A stretch of 64,000 nucleotides of DNA from Verrucomicrobium spinosum DSM 4136 = JCM 18804 (GCF_000172155.1 NZ_ABIZ01000001.1:1178001-1242000), one strand, 5' to 3'. Counted from the stretch's first letter, positions 8,090 through 17,722 are shown. Notes: a model not told the origin generated them from the sequence alone. Numbers and translations are program-made.

Positions 8090-11000
8090 ATGCAAGAGAA
8101 CTCGCTACCGCCCTTTAGAGCAAGGTTCATTGAGGCCGTTACTCTCGACGCCGTCCTGGGCGGGCTACCACTTGAACTGTTTAGGCCTGCACGCGCGAGC
8201 GATGGAGATCGCCATCAACTTGGCACAAGAACAATACTTCCGCGAAGGAGAGTTGCATTATCCTTTAGAAATCTCGGATTTGTGACTGCGGAGGGCTTGA
8301 ATGTCGTCGCTGGATTGAAGGAGCTTATCAGGAGCTCCGCAGGTGACTCCTTGATATCGTTTGAATTTGACTCTGACTCTGAACGGATGGCTGAAGTTTT
8401 TGGAGTTAAGCAGCTAAACGATCAACCTCCGATCGATGGGGTTCAGCCCCTTCGACACCTATCAGACAGTGCCTGGACTGCTGGGCCATTCTGTTGCAGG
8501 CTAAACGCAGAAAAAGATGTTATTGAGGCTGCGAGAGGCATTGCCGAAAGTGCGTCGCTGGTTGCCGACAATTGGTCGTCAAGTGAAATTGGCGTTCTCC
8601 ATGATGCGATCGAAAGGATTGTAATTGAGGCGCTGTATAACATATATGAGCATGCATATGAGCGAAAAATCCAAGAAAAACTATCTCTTGTGTCATTCTG
8701 CGTTCAGCCAGCCGATCGCTACATAAGTAAGAGGTCGTATTCAAGCTCAGAGTTAAGTTGGTTGCAGTTTCATGGCAAACGGATGGTGTTAGAGATCGCG
8801 GTTAGTGACCTTGGACAAGGGGTTGCAAAGACGTTGTGGCTTAACTATCACGATAAGCATCCAACTAAATTTGCTAAGCTTGTAAATGCTAAATCTGGAA
8901 CCAGGGAGTTTGAGTTGGCTCGAAGGGGGGTTCATGAGCAACTTTGCCTTTATGCATTTAATCATGAGTCGACAAGAAAAAATGTGGATGATTTCTTCGA
9001 TCCATATCATCAATTGAATTGGAGGGGGTTGTTTCGAGGTCGCAGGCATATAGCTGATCTAGGGGGGTGTGTTACACTTACTTCTGGAAGAGGGCGTGCC
9101 GGCTTTGCGACGAAGAGTGATGGTGAAAGTGGATTTGCATTCGCAATGCCTGGTGATAATGATCTTATCGGTACAACTCTAACGTTGCGAATTCCACTGC
9201 CTTTAGGTAGAAGAGCTTCTCCTATGCACGCTTTGCGGGACGTTGTCACGGAACGAGATGAAATGCGGCAAATCGAGCTGAAGTTGCTTCCGTTGAGTGG
9301 ATTGGTTGCTGGTCGTAAATTTGATGGGGATGGTGGAACTAGGATGGTGCCTCACGATCTCCATGGGGAGATGGTTGGCTTGGTGTTGCCGTTCAGGCGG
9401 GTAACCTCTGCGCATCATTTGAGTTTAGGTGCATCGAGCTTCACATCAGTTGAATTTCTGCAGTGTGTGAGGAAGTTGAATCCTAGGTTGGTTCCAATTG
9501 TAATGTTTGGATTCGTTAAGGACGCAATACTTAGGGTTCCTCTGGAGTCTAGTGGGGCGGCAGTTGGTGGTCCACGGATGCTTGCTATATGGGATTCTCA
9601 AACTCGCCATCTAATATGGAAGTTTGTTGGTGCTTTTGACCAGGAAACAGAGTCAATGCTCGATGCGTTGGAATCACGTGGAGAGTATGATATTCCCTCT
9701 GTCGTGCCCGACGTAGTTGTGGACTTGGCATATGAGTTGCAAGCAAATTATGCTCACGATATCGTCTTCAACGAGAGTAGCCGTCGAATCGCTATCAGGA
9801 GATTTTCTATGCGGATCTCAAAGAAATCTGAAGAAGCTGCATTTAAGATCGCATTTGATCAGTACTGGCCTCTTATCGAGCAAAGAGTCGTTGAGGATGG
9901 GCCCGTGTTGGTGCATACGGGAAGGAGAGTATCGCGATATTTGTGTATATTGTACCTTGTTGAGAGTTCGTGGTACTTCGGAGAGATCATGGGGGTGCGG
10001 CTCCGTGCATTAATTGACGGTGACTATGTTGTAACGGATGATTTTGGAAGTCTCTGCGTGGCTCAAACCCTTATGAGGAGCGAATCCGGACATCGAACTA
10101 AGCTTGGACTTGCAGAGAGCATGGACTGCCCTCTGGGGCAGCCTGTCACGATTTTTGCAGATGCCATATTTAGAGGTAATACTGTCACAGTATTGGCCGA
10201 GATTCTCAGGGCGCGGGGGTGCATCGTAAACAAGATTGTTGCATGCGTTGATCTCCGAGAAGATCGGGGCACCCTGATCCTGGGAGACATTCCGATTCAT
10301 GCACTTGTCAATGTGGATGCGTTCAGGACTGAGGAACTTCAACAAAGTGCTAATGGTGGCGCTGATGTGCAAATTGATCGTGTCACTCATGTTCCGATAC
10401 GGGGCGCATCTTCGCAGTTTGTGGCTATGGCATCTACCCAGATGGCGGAAGATCTTCTAAAAAGATCTGAGTCAATCATTGAACACGGCTTCAAAGAGCG
10501 TGGTGGCAGGTTGCACACAATTGCACTGCCGGTGGGGCGGCTATTAAAAAGTTTTCGTAATGAATGTGTTGATCTTATCGTTGACAAGATTGTGCGATTC
10601 TTGGCAGATTGTGCAGATTGTCCTGCTGACATAGTTTTCTTTTTTCGTGCGGAAAGTGAGATTGCGAATTGCATTGGTTCTCTACATGACAGACTTGTAA
10701 GTAAAGGTCACATCGGTATTGGTCGCACCTACAAGGTGGCTTTGCAGAGCGAGCATCAAGGGGCGACAACGCTTTTTACGCATTCAAAAATACCACTATT
10801 TAGAACTTGCGTTCCGGTTGATTCTGGTCAGTTGCTGTTCTTCAGCAATGAAACAACAGGTGTAAGGCCAAACGGGAAATACCTTGGAATTTATTTGGAT
10901 GATGCTGCGGTTAGCGGAAAAGCGCTTAGAAGCTTTTTGTACCAAGCTATGTGTGACAAGGAGTGTGTCCCGATTGGATTGCTGGGGGTCGTTCTGGTAA

Positions 11001-12724
11001 ATAGGCTTAGTCCTGTTGAGTTGCGGGCCTTTGAACTAAACAGGCGCTTGTGGTCGCCAAATTTGCAGGATGAAGTTGGTGTTCCATTTAGATTGGCGGA
11101 TGTATTTAGAATGCAAGTGCGGTCTAAGGAGGGGGGGAGCCCCAAAGACCATCCGATGATTAGAAGAGTGCTGGAGAGTGGTCCGATTCCAACGGCTGAG
11201 CTCAGGCAATACTTTCAAGCGATTCTAGAAAAACTGGACACTGAAAGGCCGGTGCGACATATATTTTACGTTGATAGAACAAAAGGGAAGAAAGCGGTAC
11301 TCTCTCTTAATGGAGCCAAACTCAGGCATTTGTTTGCATTGCATCAGCAGAACGAGGCGGTATTGCCTGACCTGTTGAGTTGCTGGAGAACTTTGGTTTC
11401 CGAATGCGATCCGTCTCTTCTCTTTGTGTTGGCGTTGGAACCTGACATGTTGGAAGAGGCTCCATTCAATGGAGTTTGCCGAAGAGATACAATTCGCCTT
11501 TGTGTGCATATTCTGACTGATACTCGTACTAGTGAGGAGGCTAAAAGTGATGCCCTGACCGTCTTGGCGTTCTATGAAAATGGATTTTTCGAATCGATAG
11601 GCGAAGTTGCGTCGACTATCTTCCGTGATGTGCCGCTGCGGCAGCAGTTTTTACTTTTTGTTCTAACATGGTTTAGTAGAACAATGAGTCAATACGACAA
11701 AATTATAGAAGTGTTGAGCAACGTTCGCGAACCAGATGCCGACGTAAAGTGGGCGTCGATTGCCAAAAGTCTGATATCTCACTCGCACAGATTCAGACAA
11801 CAGACTGCGGCCTTAAGATCAGAAGCGGACGCCGAGCATGCGCTGCGACTGCTACTGGGGCGAATGTCTCGACATTCGCTAGATGTGGAGGAGCACTGGG
11901 AGTCTTTGGGTAATCAGCTCTTTGCGTTGCGCCTAGGTTGGGATGATGTTGTCGACGATGATGTTCTTGCGGATGTGGTTCGTAAGTTGAGACTTGCTTG
12001 CTCACTTGTGGTTGATGCATTTTTGCCAGCCTTTGCTAGCCTTGCCTATTTGTATGAACTCAAAGGTGAGAACAGTATGGCATCCCGAATGCAACAGGCG
12101 CATGAAGTGTGTTTTCGCTGCGTGGGAGCAATCCGGCAGATGTTGAGTGTGGATGAAGCTATACTTGGTAGGAATGTTGTTGAGAATGTCGCAGAGCTAT
12201 TTGAGTCCATCAGAGATGAGAGTTGGCCGCAAGGCTGGTCTGCGACGGATGTGCTTAGTCGCGCCGACATCGGTGAGGATACCACTCCGCTGCTAAAGGG
12301 ATTGAGGGCATTCTATTCAGCACCTTGGGCGATGATGGAGAGAATGGCGGACCAATTGCGCCGCAAAAGCGGTTTGCCGCGAATGAAGGCTGCTATTACG
12401 GAGGAGCTAATTGTCTGCAAGGTTCCGTATTTGGATATGCACGAGATATTGAGGCCATTGCTGGACAATGTTGCTATTCATGGAGATATAGGAACACTCA
12501 CTGTAGTCAAATATGACGTGCCATCATGCTTGGTGATTGAGGTGTGCAATCGAATTGTGAGTCGAGATGTTGGCAATGGCGCAGGGTTGGTTCTTGTTAG
12601 ATCGAGAGCGCAAACTCACGATATATCAATAGAATCTGGGAGAGCGCAGATGCCGGGAGATTGGCGAGCGGTGTTGACGATTCGACATTTCTTTCGAGTG
12701 GATGCCATAAATGCAATTCATTGA
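8090..12724 (+). CDS. Giant STAS-like/GHKL ATPase/dual phosphoribosyltransferase-like protein
   Basis: A 1544-residue soluble protein. Residues ~62-115 resemble a STAS domain (LSFRNLGFVTAEGLNVVAGL). Residues ~150-365 form a GHKL ATPase: N-box ERIVIEALYNIYEHAYE (~171), G1 DLGQGV (~238), G2 RGRRHIADLGG (~315) and G3 GTTLTLRIPLP (~360). Two phosphoribosyltransferase-like PRPP loops follow: PVTIFADAIFRGNTV (~685) and YLGIYLDDAAVSGKALRSF (~930). The C-terminus (~1445-1535) looks like a second, degenerate GHKL unit (HEILRPLLDNVAIHG, then GNGAGLVLVRSRA). No histidine-kinase dimerisation box is visible. It lies 18 bp upstream of the receiver/kinase gene on the same strand. The combination suggests an ATP-gated enzyme or sensor in a conflict or stress system; the substrate is unknown. 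The first ~55 codons use many rare codons and may be misframed. Confidence 0.75.
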   Translation: MQENSLPPFRARFIEAVTLDAVLGGLPLELFRPARASDGDRHQLGTRTILPRRRVALSFRNLGFVTAEGLNVVAGLKELIRSSAGDSLISFEFDSDSERMAEVFGVKQLNDQPPIDGVQPLRHLSDSAWTAGPFCCRLNAEKDVIEAARGIAESASLVADNWSSSEIGVLHDAIERIVIEALYNIYEHAYERKIQEKLSLVSFCVQPADRYISKRSYSSSELSWLQFHGKRMVLEIAVSDLGQGVAKTLWLNYHDKHPTKFAKLVNAKSGTREFELARRGVHEQLCLYAFNHESTRKNVDDFFDPYHQLNWRGLFRGRRHIADLGGCVTLTSGRGRAGFATKSDGESGFAFAMPGDNDLIGTTLTLRIPLPLGRRASPMHALRDVVTERDEMRQIELKLLPLSGLVAGRKFDGDGGTRMVPHDLHGEMVGLVLPFRRVTSAHHLSLGASSFTSVEFLQCVRKLNPRLVPIVMFGFVKDAILRVPLESSGAAVGGPRMLAIWDSQTRHLIWKFVGAFDQETESMLDALESRGEYDIPSVVPDVVVDLAYELQANYAHDIVFNESSRRIAIRRFSMRISKKSEEAAFKIAFDQYWPLIEQRVVEDGPVLVHTGRRVSRYLCILYLVESSWYFGEIMGVRLRALIDGDYVVTDDFGSLCVAQTLMRSESGHRTKLGLAESMDCPLGQPVTIFADAIFRGNTVTVLAEILRARGCIVNKIVACVDLREDRGTLILGDIPIHALVNVDAFRTEELQQSANGGADVQIDRVTHVPIRGASSQFVAMASTQMAEDLLKRSESIIEHGFKERGGRLHTIALPVGRLLKSFRNECVDLIVDKIVRFLADCADCPADIVFFFRAESEIANCIGSLHDRLVSKGHIGIGRTYKVALQSEHQGATTLFTHSKIPLFRTCVPVDSGQLLFFSNETTGVRPNGKYLGIYLDDAAVSGKALRSFLYQAMCDKECVPIGLLGVVLVNRLSPVELRAFELNRRLWSPNLQDEVGVPFRLADVFRMQVRSKEGGSPKDHPMIRRVLESGPIPTAELRQYFQAILEKLDTERPVRHIFYVDRTKGKKAVLSLNGAKLRHLFALHQQNEAVLPDLLSCWRTLVSECDPSLLFVLALEPDMLEEAPFNGVCRRDTIRLCVHILTDTRTSEEAKSDALTVLAFYENGFFESIGEVASTIFRDVPLRQQFLLFVLTWFSRTMSQYDKIIEVLSNVREPDADVKWASIAKSLISHSHRFRQQTAALRSEADAEHALRLLLGRMSRHSLDVEEHWESLGNQLFALRLGWDDVVDDDVLADVVRKLRLACSLVVDAFLPAFASLAYLYELKGENSMASRMQQAHEVCFRCVGAIRQMLSVDEAILGRNVVENVAELFESIRDESWPQGWSATDVLSRADIGEDTTPLLKGLRAFYSAPWAMMERMADQLRRKSGLPRMKAAITEELIVCKVPYLDMHEILRPLLDNVAIHGDIGTLTVVKYDVPSCLVIEVCNRIVSRDVGNGAGLVLVRSRAQTHDISIESGRAQMPGDWRAVLTIRHFFRVDAINAIH

Positions 12725-12742
12725 AAAAACTAATGACATCAT

Positions 12743-14344
12743 ATGAAATTCATAGTCATAGAGAACCAGCGTGGCGATTTAGATAGCCTTATCTTGGTGT
12801 TGAAGCATGCTTTTCCGTCGGCGGAGATCGTTACCAAGCCGGGGGAGGTGGTGAATCTTTGGAGTTCCGCTGTTAACTGCGTGAGCAAAGAGCTTGAAAG
12901 CAAGGAGTTGATAGTATTCACCGATATCGCCCTTGACGACAACAGTAGCGCGGATGCGCAAGCCGGGCTTGAGCAGATTAGACGCGTCTTTGCGATCAAG
13001 CCTGATGCTACTTGGATCGCCTTTACATCTTTCACGGAAGTTGTGGAGTCAGAAGAGGCAGGGGAGATTTTTCACGCGGTGTTAAGCAAGCAAAAGTTCA
13101 ACAAACCGCGAAAAATTCACGAACGGGCGCAATATGTCGCCAAGATTGTGCAATCTGGCATAGGCAAGAGTACCGGGTCTTCAAGTTGCGTTTTTAGCGC
13201 CAACGATTCTTTGGGTATGCGCACATTTTTGGCGGTTTTCTCGCGCTTTGCTCTCGAGGAGATCATATTGGCCGAATGCCAGGGATGGACTGGAGTCGTA
13301 GTGTCGGCTTTGTCGGCTGGATACTCTGGAGCAAGTCTACTTGCTCTCCGGGGGAGTCTCAGCGGCGTGATGAGGCGCATTGTTGTAAAGGTGGCAGCGA
13401 GGGCAGACACGATTGAGCGAGAAACCAAAATTCTGACGGAGTTTTTCGGTGAAGCTCAAGAATTTTCTCGCCGTTGTGCTTCCGCGCAGCCTTTGAAACC
13501 TCTTCCAAGGGGGCTTGGATACTATTCCATTCAAGAAGCTGTTGCAGGTGAAACGCTTTTTAGTGTGATTAACGATGATCAATCGGTCAAGAGTTCCGCC
13601 GTGCGTTCAATTTTGAAAGCAATTGTGGATGTTGAACTTGTGCAATCTGGTGCCGCAATAAATCTATTAGACGAGAAAGAGCATCGTAAACGTAGAATTG
13701 GATTGCTTCCCGTCGATATTGATAGGATTAAGAAGTCATGCTCAGAATTAAGGGGAATGGCTTCTTGCCTGAAGCACGATGGTGGATGGCCGTCGACGGA
13801 CGTCGATCCGGAATTGTTATTTAGGAATATTGAAGTTACAGCGTTGAATTGGAACGAGGCATTGGATAATTTGCCGCCGCTATTGTGGGTGCTTCAGCAT
13901 GGCGACCTGAATCCCCATAACGTTATCGTGGGAGAGTTGGGCCAGCCCACTTTCATTGATTTGGCTAGGTTGGACCGATGGCCTGTCGGCTATGACCTTT
14001 GCCGACTTTCAATGCAGCTTAAACTGAGACTTGTGGATCGAGCTGAAAGTTCTGAGTGGGTGCGGAATAATCTCGGAGTCTGGACGCGTGAGCGTCTTTT
14101 TCAAGTTGGTGCAGAAGGTGAATGGAAATCTATGCTTTGTCCGGCAGCTAGCTTTTTTGAGCATGCTATGACAAATTGGATTCGAAACGAGCCCAACGCA
14201 GAATCTATTATGCTGGGGCTGCGTATCAGTGCGCTTATGGATCTACTGAGAATCATATCGTATGCAGACTTGTCTCCATTTAAGCGGCTTTGGGCTGCGA
14301 TTGACTGCGGCTTTTTGATTGAAGAATTGGAACAAATGCAGTGA
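12743..14344 (+). CDS. Receiver-like domain fused to aminoglycoside-phosphotransferase-like kinase
   Basis: A 533-residue protein. The first ~130 residues have the alternating strand/helix layout of a response-regulator receiver domain: MKFIVIENQRGDLDSL, LIVFTDIALDD with a candidate phospho-acceptor Asp near residue 60, and ATWIAFTSF at the position of the conserved Thr/Ser. The C-terminal ~350 residues contain the APH/choline-kinase catalytic loop LQHGDLNPHNVIV (near residue 385) and FIDLARLDRWPVGYDL (near 405), where the metal-binding Asp is present. It could phosphorylate a small molecule or protein. It follows the giant GHKL/PRTase gene by 18 bp with no terminator between, so the two probably form one functional unit. 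No Shine-Dalgarno sequence is seen. Confidence 0.75.
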   Translation: MKFIVIENQRGDLDSLILVLKHAFPSAEIVTKPGEVVNLWSSAVNCVSKELESKELIVFTDIALDDNSSADAQAGLEQIRRVFAIKPDATWIAFTSFTEVVESEEAGEIFHAVLSKQKFNKPRKIHERAQYVAKIVQSGIGKSTGSSSCVFSANDSLGMRTFLAVFSRFALEEIILAECQGWTGVVVSALSAGYSGASLLALRGSLSGVMRRIVVKVAARADTIERETKILTEFFGEAQEFSRRCASAQPLKPLPRGLGYYSIQEAVAGETLFSVINDDQSVKSSAVRSILKAIVDVELVQSGAAINLLDEKEHRKRRIGLLPVDIDRIKKSCSELRGMASCLKHDGGWPSTDVDPELLFRNIEVTALNWNEALDNLPPLLWVLQHGDLNPHNVIVGELGQPTFIDLARLDRWPVGYDLCRLSMQLKLRLVDRAESSEWVRNNLGVWTRERLFQVGAEGEWKSMLCPAASFFEHAMTNWIRNEPNAESIMLGLRISALMDLLRIISYADLSPFKRLWAAIDCGFLIEELEQMQ

Positions 14345-14362
14345 TGCGCGAGTTCTAACATT

Positions 14363-14383
14363 CCAATGCATTCCCGGCATTGG
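14363..14383 (+). other. Short hairpin after the two-gene module
   Basis: CCAATGC (14363-14369) pairs with GCATTGG (14377-14383) around a 7-nt loop, 18 bp after the stop of the kinase gene. No T-run follows, so it is at best a weak transcript end. The rest of the gap up to 14640 shows no gene I can support. Confidence 0.35.
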
Positions 14384-14640
14384 GGCATCGCAAATGGGGG
14401 CTTTCCGAGCGAGCGCAGTATGTGCCTTTAGGGGAGCTCCATCGTGCAATCCTCAGCGCATTTGTTGATTCCTCCACAGTTTTTTGTATTCGAGGAAGAT
14501 TACTTGCGTCCACAGCCTTGACTGAGCATTGGAGGGGCTACTGATGAAGTTGTGGGCGTGCAAAAACTAGTATGCAGCTTTTGCAGACAGGTTGGCCAAA
14601 AAAGGGTTTGGCTGAAAGCCGCCCCCTTGTCACTAAATCC

Positions 14641-15405
14641 TCACCGGCTGGAGCATTGCAGAAGCAGTTCTCCAAGCGGGCGGGGGATGTACCAGCGCGA
14701 TGCCTCTAGTGCCCTCCATTCCACATCCCTGAAACCATTGCGTTTAATCGGGTCAATGACGCACGAATCCACACGCAGAAGCTCAGGAGTAGACTTTGGT
14801 GCTGTGTTTGCATGCTTCGCCTGGTACGTCTGCCAGTATTTTCCTACCAAGAAAGACGCTTTGTGATCCACCCACAGCCTCGACAGTGCCTTGGAGCGAC
14901 TGCTGATGAAGTTGTAGGTGTGCCAGCCAGTTTCATTGTAGGGCGCATCAACCCAGCTGCGTTCAGGCGTCTCGGCGACGAGTTGAACGCACACGACTTG
15001 ATCTGCTCGATCTGTGACCAGGTAGAGCTTGTTGTAGTGGCCTTCAAAGGTTCCGTCGAATGCGTAGTGGAAGAAGGAATCCCTCGGGAAACCTCCTGCG
15101 GCTACGGCATTTTTAGGAGCCGATTTGGTCAGGTTCAGGGCCTTTTTGGCATCTTCGAGTGGCATCAGGTAGGTGACGCTTTCGAAGATGACCTGAGCTT
15201 TGCTGCCTGTGAAGGTGGGCTTGGGTTGAAAGAACGGTGACAGCAACGTCGCCAGGTCTTTCGCTGAGGCGCTGCCACCTTGTAAGGGGGTAGACCAGTT
15301 GTTTGCGAGTACGATGGTGCCTTCTCCCGGTTTTGCTTGAGGCGCTTGGCCCGAAGCGATGCCGGTGAAGGTGAATGCGATGATGAGAGGGATGATTTTG
15401 GTCAT
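14641..15405 (-). CDS. Secreted protein, unknown function
   Basis: A 254-residue protein starting MTKIIPLIIAFTFTGIASGQ, a signal peptide with a likely cleavage after ASG or GQA. The mature part is mixed alpha/beta with no motif I recognise. It includes GGFPRDSFFHYAFDGTFEGH, a KLYLVTD strand and VCVQLVAETPERSW. An alternative start two codons upstream (15411) is possible. It stands alone between the two-gene module and a small membrane-protein gene, both separated by short gaps. Confidence 0.6.
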   Translation of the reverse strand: MTKIIPLIIAFTFTGIASGQAPQAKPGEGTIVLANNWSTPLQGGSASAKDLATLLSPFFQPKPTFTGSKAQVIFESVTYLMPLEDAKKALNLTKSAPKNAVAAGGFPRDSFFHYAFDGTFEGHYNKLYLVTDRADQVVCVQLVAETPERSWVDAPYNETGWHTYNFISSRSKALSRLWVDHKASFLVGKYWQTYQAKHANTAPKSTPELLRVDSCVIDPIKRNGFRDVEWRALEASRWYIPRPLGELLLQCSSR

Positions 15406-15488
15406 GATCATGGGTTAAGAGTTGGTTTTCTAGCACCCTGCTATACCAGCTCCTGTGCAGCCTTCGGGGAGGGGGGCTGCTATCAATC

Positions 15489-15683
15489 CTACGGCTTCCT
15501 TCTAGAGGCCCAGAGTTTATATCCCCCGAAGCATGCCAGTCCTGCGAGGCAAACCAACCCCAAAGTCTGGTCGGATTTTCGTCTTGAGTTCCGCTGGGAC
15601 GTCTCTTGTGGTCCGGCCAGTGCGCCGATGAACAGTATGAAGACGACAAACCCCAGTGCGGCTGTATTCCCGAGACAGTTCAT
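15489..15683 (-). CDS. Small two-helix membrane protein
   Basis: A 64-residue frame with two hydrophobic segments (NTAALGFVVFILFIGALAG and LGLVCLAGLACFGGYKLW) flanking a basic, polar loop, ending in SRRKP. This is credible for a small membrane protein, but there is no clear ribosome-binding site and no family recognised, so a chance frame cannot be excluded. Confidence 0.4.
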   Translation of the reverse strand: MNCLGNTAALGFVVFILFIGALAGPQETSQRNSRRKSDQTLGLVCLAGLACFGGYKLWASRRKP

Positions 15684-15790
15684 GGAAGGGTGTGATTAGC
15701 CCCCTCGTGTGGCGCAGTAGAACAGGGAGAAGGGGGGGGTGAGGATATATCCTCATACCCGGGGCGAAGTTTGTCAAGCAAGTTGGCGAA

Positions 15791-16054
15791 TTGCCCCCTG
15801 ATATAGCCAGTCAAATCAACGCAGAATTGAGCCGCCGACTGGCCCAAGAAAGGGTGGCTCGTGGGATCTCGAAGAAAAAACTCGCTGGACTAGCAGGTAT
15901 GGATCGCACGACGGTTTCCTTTATCGAAGACCCAGAGAAGAACCCGACCATCTACAACTTGATCCGATATGCACTCGCTCTCGAGATTGATTTGGGTGTT
16001 CTGCTTTCTGAATGCGTTGCCGAACAGGGGAATAGGGAACCGAAGCGCAGGTAG
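15791..16054 (+). CDS. XRE-family helix-turn-helix regulator
   Basis: An 87-residue protein from a TTG start. It contains the full Cro/C1-type HTH: AQERVARGISKKKLAGLAG (helices 1-2), MDRTTVSFIEDPEKNPTIYN (recognition helix and turn) and LIRYALALEIDLGVLL. No ATG exists upstream in frame before a stop, and the next ATG would remove the HTH. It probably regulates itself or the following small gene at 16133. Confidence 0.8.
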   Translation: MPPDIASQINAELSRRLAQERVARGISKKKLAGLAGMDRTTVSFIEDPEKNPTIYNLIRYALALEIDLGVLLSECVAEQGNREPKRR

Positions 16055-16132
16055 TTGATTCGAGAGTCAAATCGTCGGTTGGTGTCATATTCCAGTTTGG
16101 ACTGACAGGCTATCTGTGCTTAAACTTTGGCC

Positions 16133-16426
16133 ATGGCCAATACCACGTTCCGACCGTCCGTTGAAACCCTAAATCAAGCAATCGCTATTGCCGAGAAGAT
16201 CCAGCAGCTCGAAATCGATTTGGCTGCGATACTTGAGGGCTCCGCCAGTACTCCGGTGACTGGAAAGCGTCGTGGTCGGCCGGCGAAGGTGGTTGTTGAA
16301 GCTGAGGAAAAGGCTCCCAAAGCGAAAAAGTCAGCTAGGAAGACGCGCGTGATGTCTGAGGAAGGACGTCAGCGCATCATTGAGGCCCAGAAAAAGCGGT
16401 GGGCGGCGAAGAGGAAAAAGGCTTAA
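16133..16426 (+). CDS. Small nucleoid-type protein with AT-hook-like motif
   Basis: A 97-residue protein. The N-terminal third (TLNQAIAIAEKIQQLEIDL) looks like an oligomerisation helix. It is followed by GKRRGRPAK, an AT-hook-like core, and the basic C-terminal motif MSEEGRQRIIEAQKKRWAAK, a tail I recall from many small predicted DNA-binding proteins. It likely binds AT-rich DNA. The ATG at 16133 is used; a TTG two codons upstream is possible. It follows the XRE gene by 78 bp. Confidence 0.65.
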   Translation: MANTTFRPSVETLNQAIAIAEKIQQLEIDLAAILEGSASTPVTGKRRGRPAKVVVEAEEKAPKAKKSARKTRVMSEEGRQRIIEAQKKRWAAKRKKA

Positions 16427-16523
16427 AAGTGAAATCAGCCGAAATCCTCCTTTCAAAATTGCAGCTCCTCTAAACGGGTTAAGAAGGGTGCCCAACCAGC
16501 CTTCAAGTTGCGCACCATGGCAG

Positions 16524-17687
16524 CTACTCGCTAACATTGTAGGGTGGTGTAATCTTCCAGAGCTTGGTGGTAGGAACATTCTCGGCGGCCTTGCGAATGA
16601 CGAAGCCGGAGCCAGGGTAAAACACGACTTCGTTGTTCTTTATGGCAGTAAATCCTCCGGCGGTTTGCCTCCAGCCGGGGCCACCGTATAATGAGCCAGT
16701 GTAGTAGTAGAAGGTTTTTGAAGAAGATCTGTTCTTGATTGCAAAACTGTTATCGTAGTACAACAATCTATCACCGTCGATTCCGTTTATGGTAGTGGAG
16801 GGTTTCAGCGCACCACTCTGGAAAAGCTGTGAATCCCACAAGCTAAGTGGTATTGGGATGTCAAGAGCGATCGCAATATCTTGCGCGAGATTGGATTGAA
16901 GTGTCGCCAGCGTGAATGCTTTCTTTCCAAGTGGCACATTGCCTGAGGACACTAGAGAGACTGTCGGTGCGGCTTCCTGACGTATGATTACATAACAATC
17001 TGGAATCACGACTTGGTCATCAAACTTTACCCCAAAACCGCCTCCAATCTTTCTCCAACCTGGACCATTGAATGAGGTGCCGTCGTAGTAAAAAAACATC
17101 GCGCTAGAGGCGATGTTAACTCCAGGAGATGTCAGATCTGGAAAAAAGATACAGGTGCAACTCCCAACGCCACCAATAGAGGTCGAGGTGGTGATTCCCT
17201 GTTGCCCTGGAAACAGCGTTGAAAGCGTCCAATAAGGGATCACCTTGAAGGTGTTGCCCGGTTGAACCCCTTCCGGATCGTCGATTACATCTCCGTTGAG
17301 ATCAATGGTGATGGTGGCGGTGTTGTTGCCGGAGGCTTCTGTATTAGCGGTGATGGTGTAGTACATCCCGGCGCGTGAGCCAGAGGTGAAAGAGATGTAG
17401 TAGGTATTTGGCTGAGTTCCTTGAGAGTACACAAACTCTGAGGTGGCCCAAGATGGAATTCCCTCAACGACGATTGTGCAGCCGGAAACCGACTCCACTG
17501 TGCCTATCGCTTTTGTTTGGCGATGAAAAGGCGCACTGTAGTAGGTATCAGACTCCCCAAGGGCGGTGATTTTGTTGAACCCCACGGGATCTGAAAAAGA
17601 TTGGGCCTGCAGGTTCAATGGCAGTGCGACCATGGCCAAAAAAGAAAAGAGGCAAACTACGCCAGGGTATGAGGAGGAGGGATGCAT
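16524..17687 (-). CDS. TIGR02597-like secreted paralog 1
   Basis: A 387-residue exported protein: signal peptide (VCLFSFLAMVALPLNLQAQ), then the family opening SFSDPVGFNKITALGESD. A central signature FKVIPYWTLSTLFPGQQGI and two copies of a YYYTGSxxGGPGWRxxxGGF-like unit (around residues 205 and 345) suggest an internal duplication. It ends with GSGFVIRKAAENVPTTKLW. The start at 17687 (MHPSSSYPG) gives a proper signal peptide; a longer frame to 17747 overlaps nothing useful. It is the last gene of the array in transcription order and is closest to paralog 4. From memory this matches the Verrucomicrobium paralog family TIGR02597; no function is known. Confidence 0.8.
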   Translation of the reverse strand: MHPSSSYPGVVCLFSFLAMVALPLNLQAQSFSDPVGFNKITALGESDTYYSAPFHRQTKAIGTVESVSGCTIVVEGIPSWATSEFVYSQGTQPNTYYISFTSGSRAGMYYTITANTEASGNNTATITIDLNGDVIDDPEGVQPGNTFKVIPYWTLSTLFPGQQGITTSTSIGGVGSCTCIFFPDLTSPGVNIASSAMFFYYDGTSFNGPGWRKIGGGFGVKFDDQVVIPDCYVIIRQEAAPTVSLVSSGNVPLGKKAFTLATLQSNLAQDIAIALDIPIPLSLWDSQLFQSGALKPSTTINGIDGDRLLYYDNSFAIKNRSSSKTFYYYTGSLYGGPGWRQTAGGFTAIKNNEVVFYPGSGFVIRKAAENVPTTKLWKITPPYNVSE

Positions 17688-17722
17688 GGCTTTAGGGGAG
17701 TAACTTTGATGAATACCTCGGA

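Noticed and set aside
8007-8285. 92-residue plus-strand frame at the start of the giant gene
   Set aside because: Not treated as a separate gene; only its latter part looks protein-like, and I report it as a possible frameshift instead.
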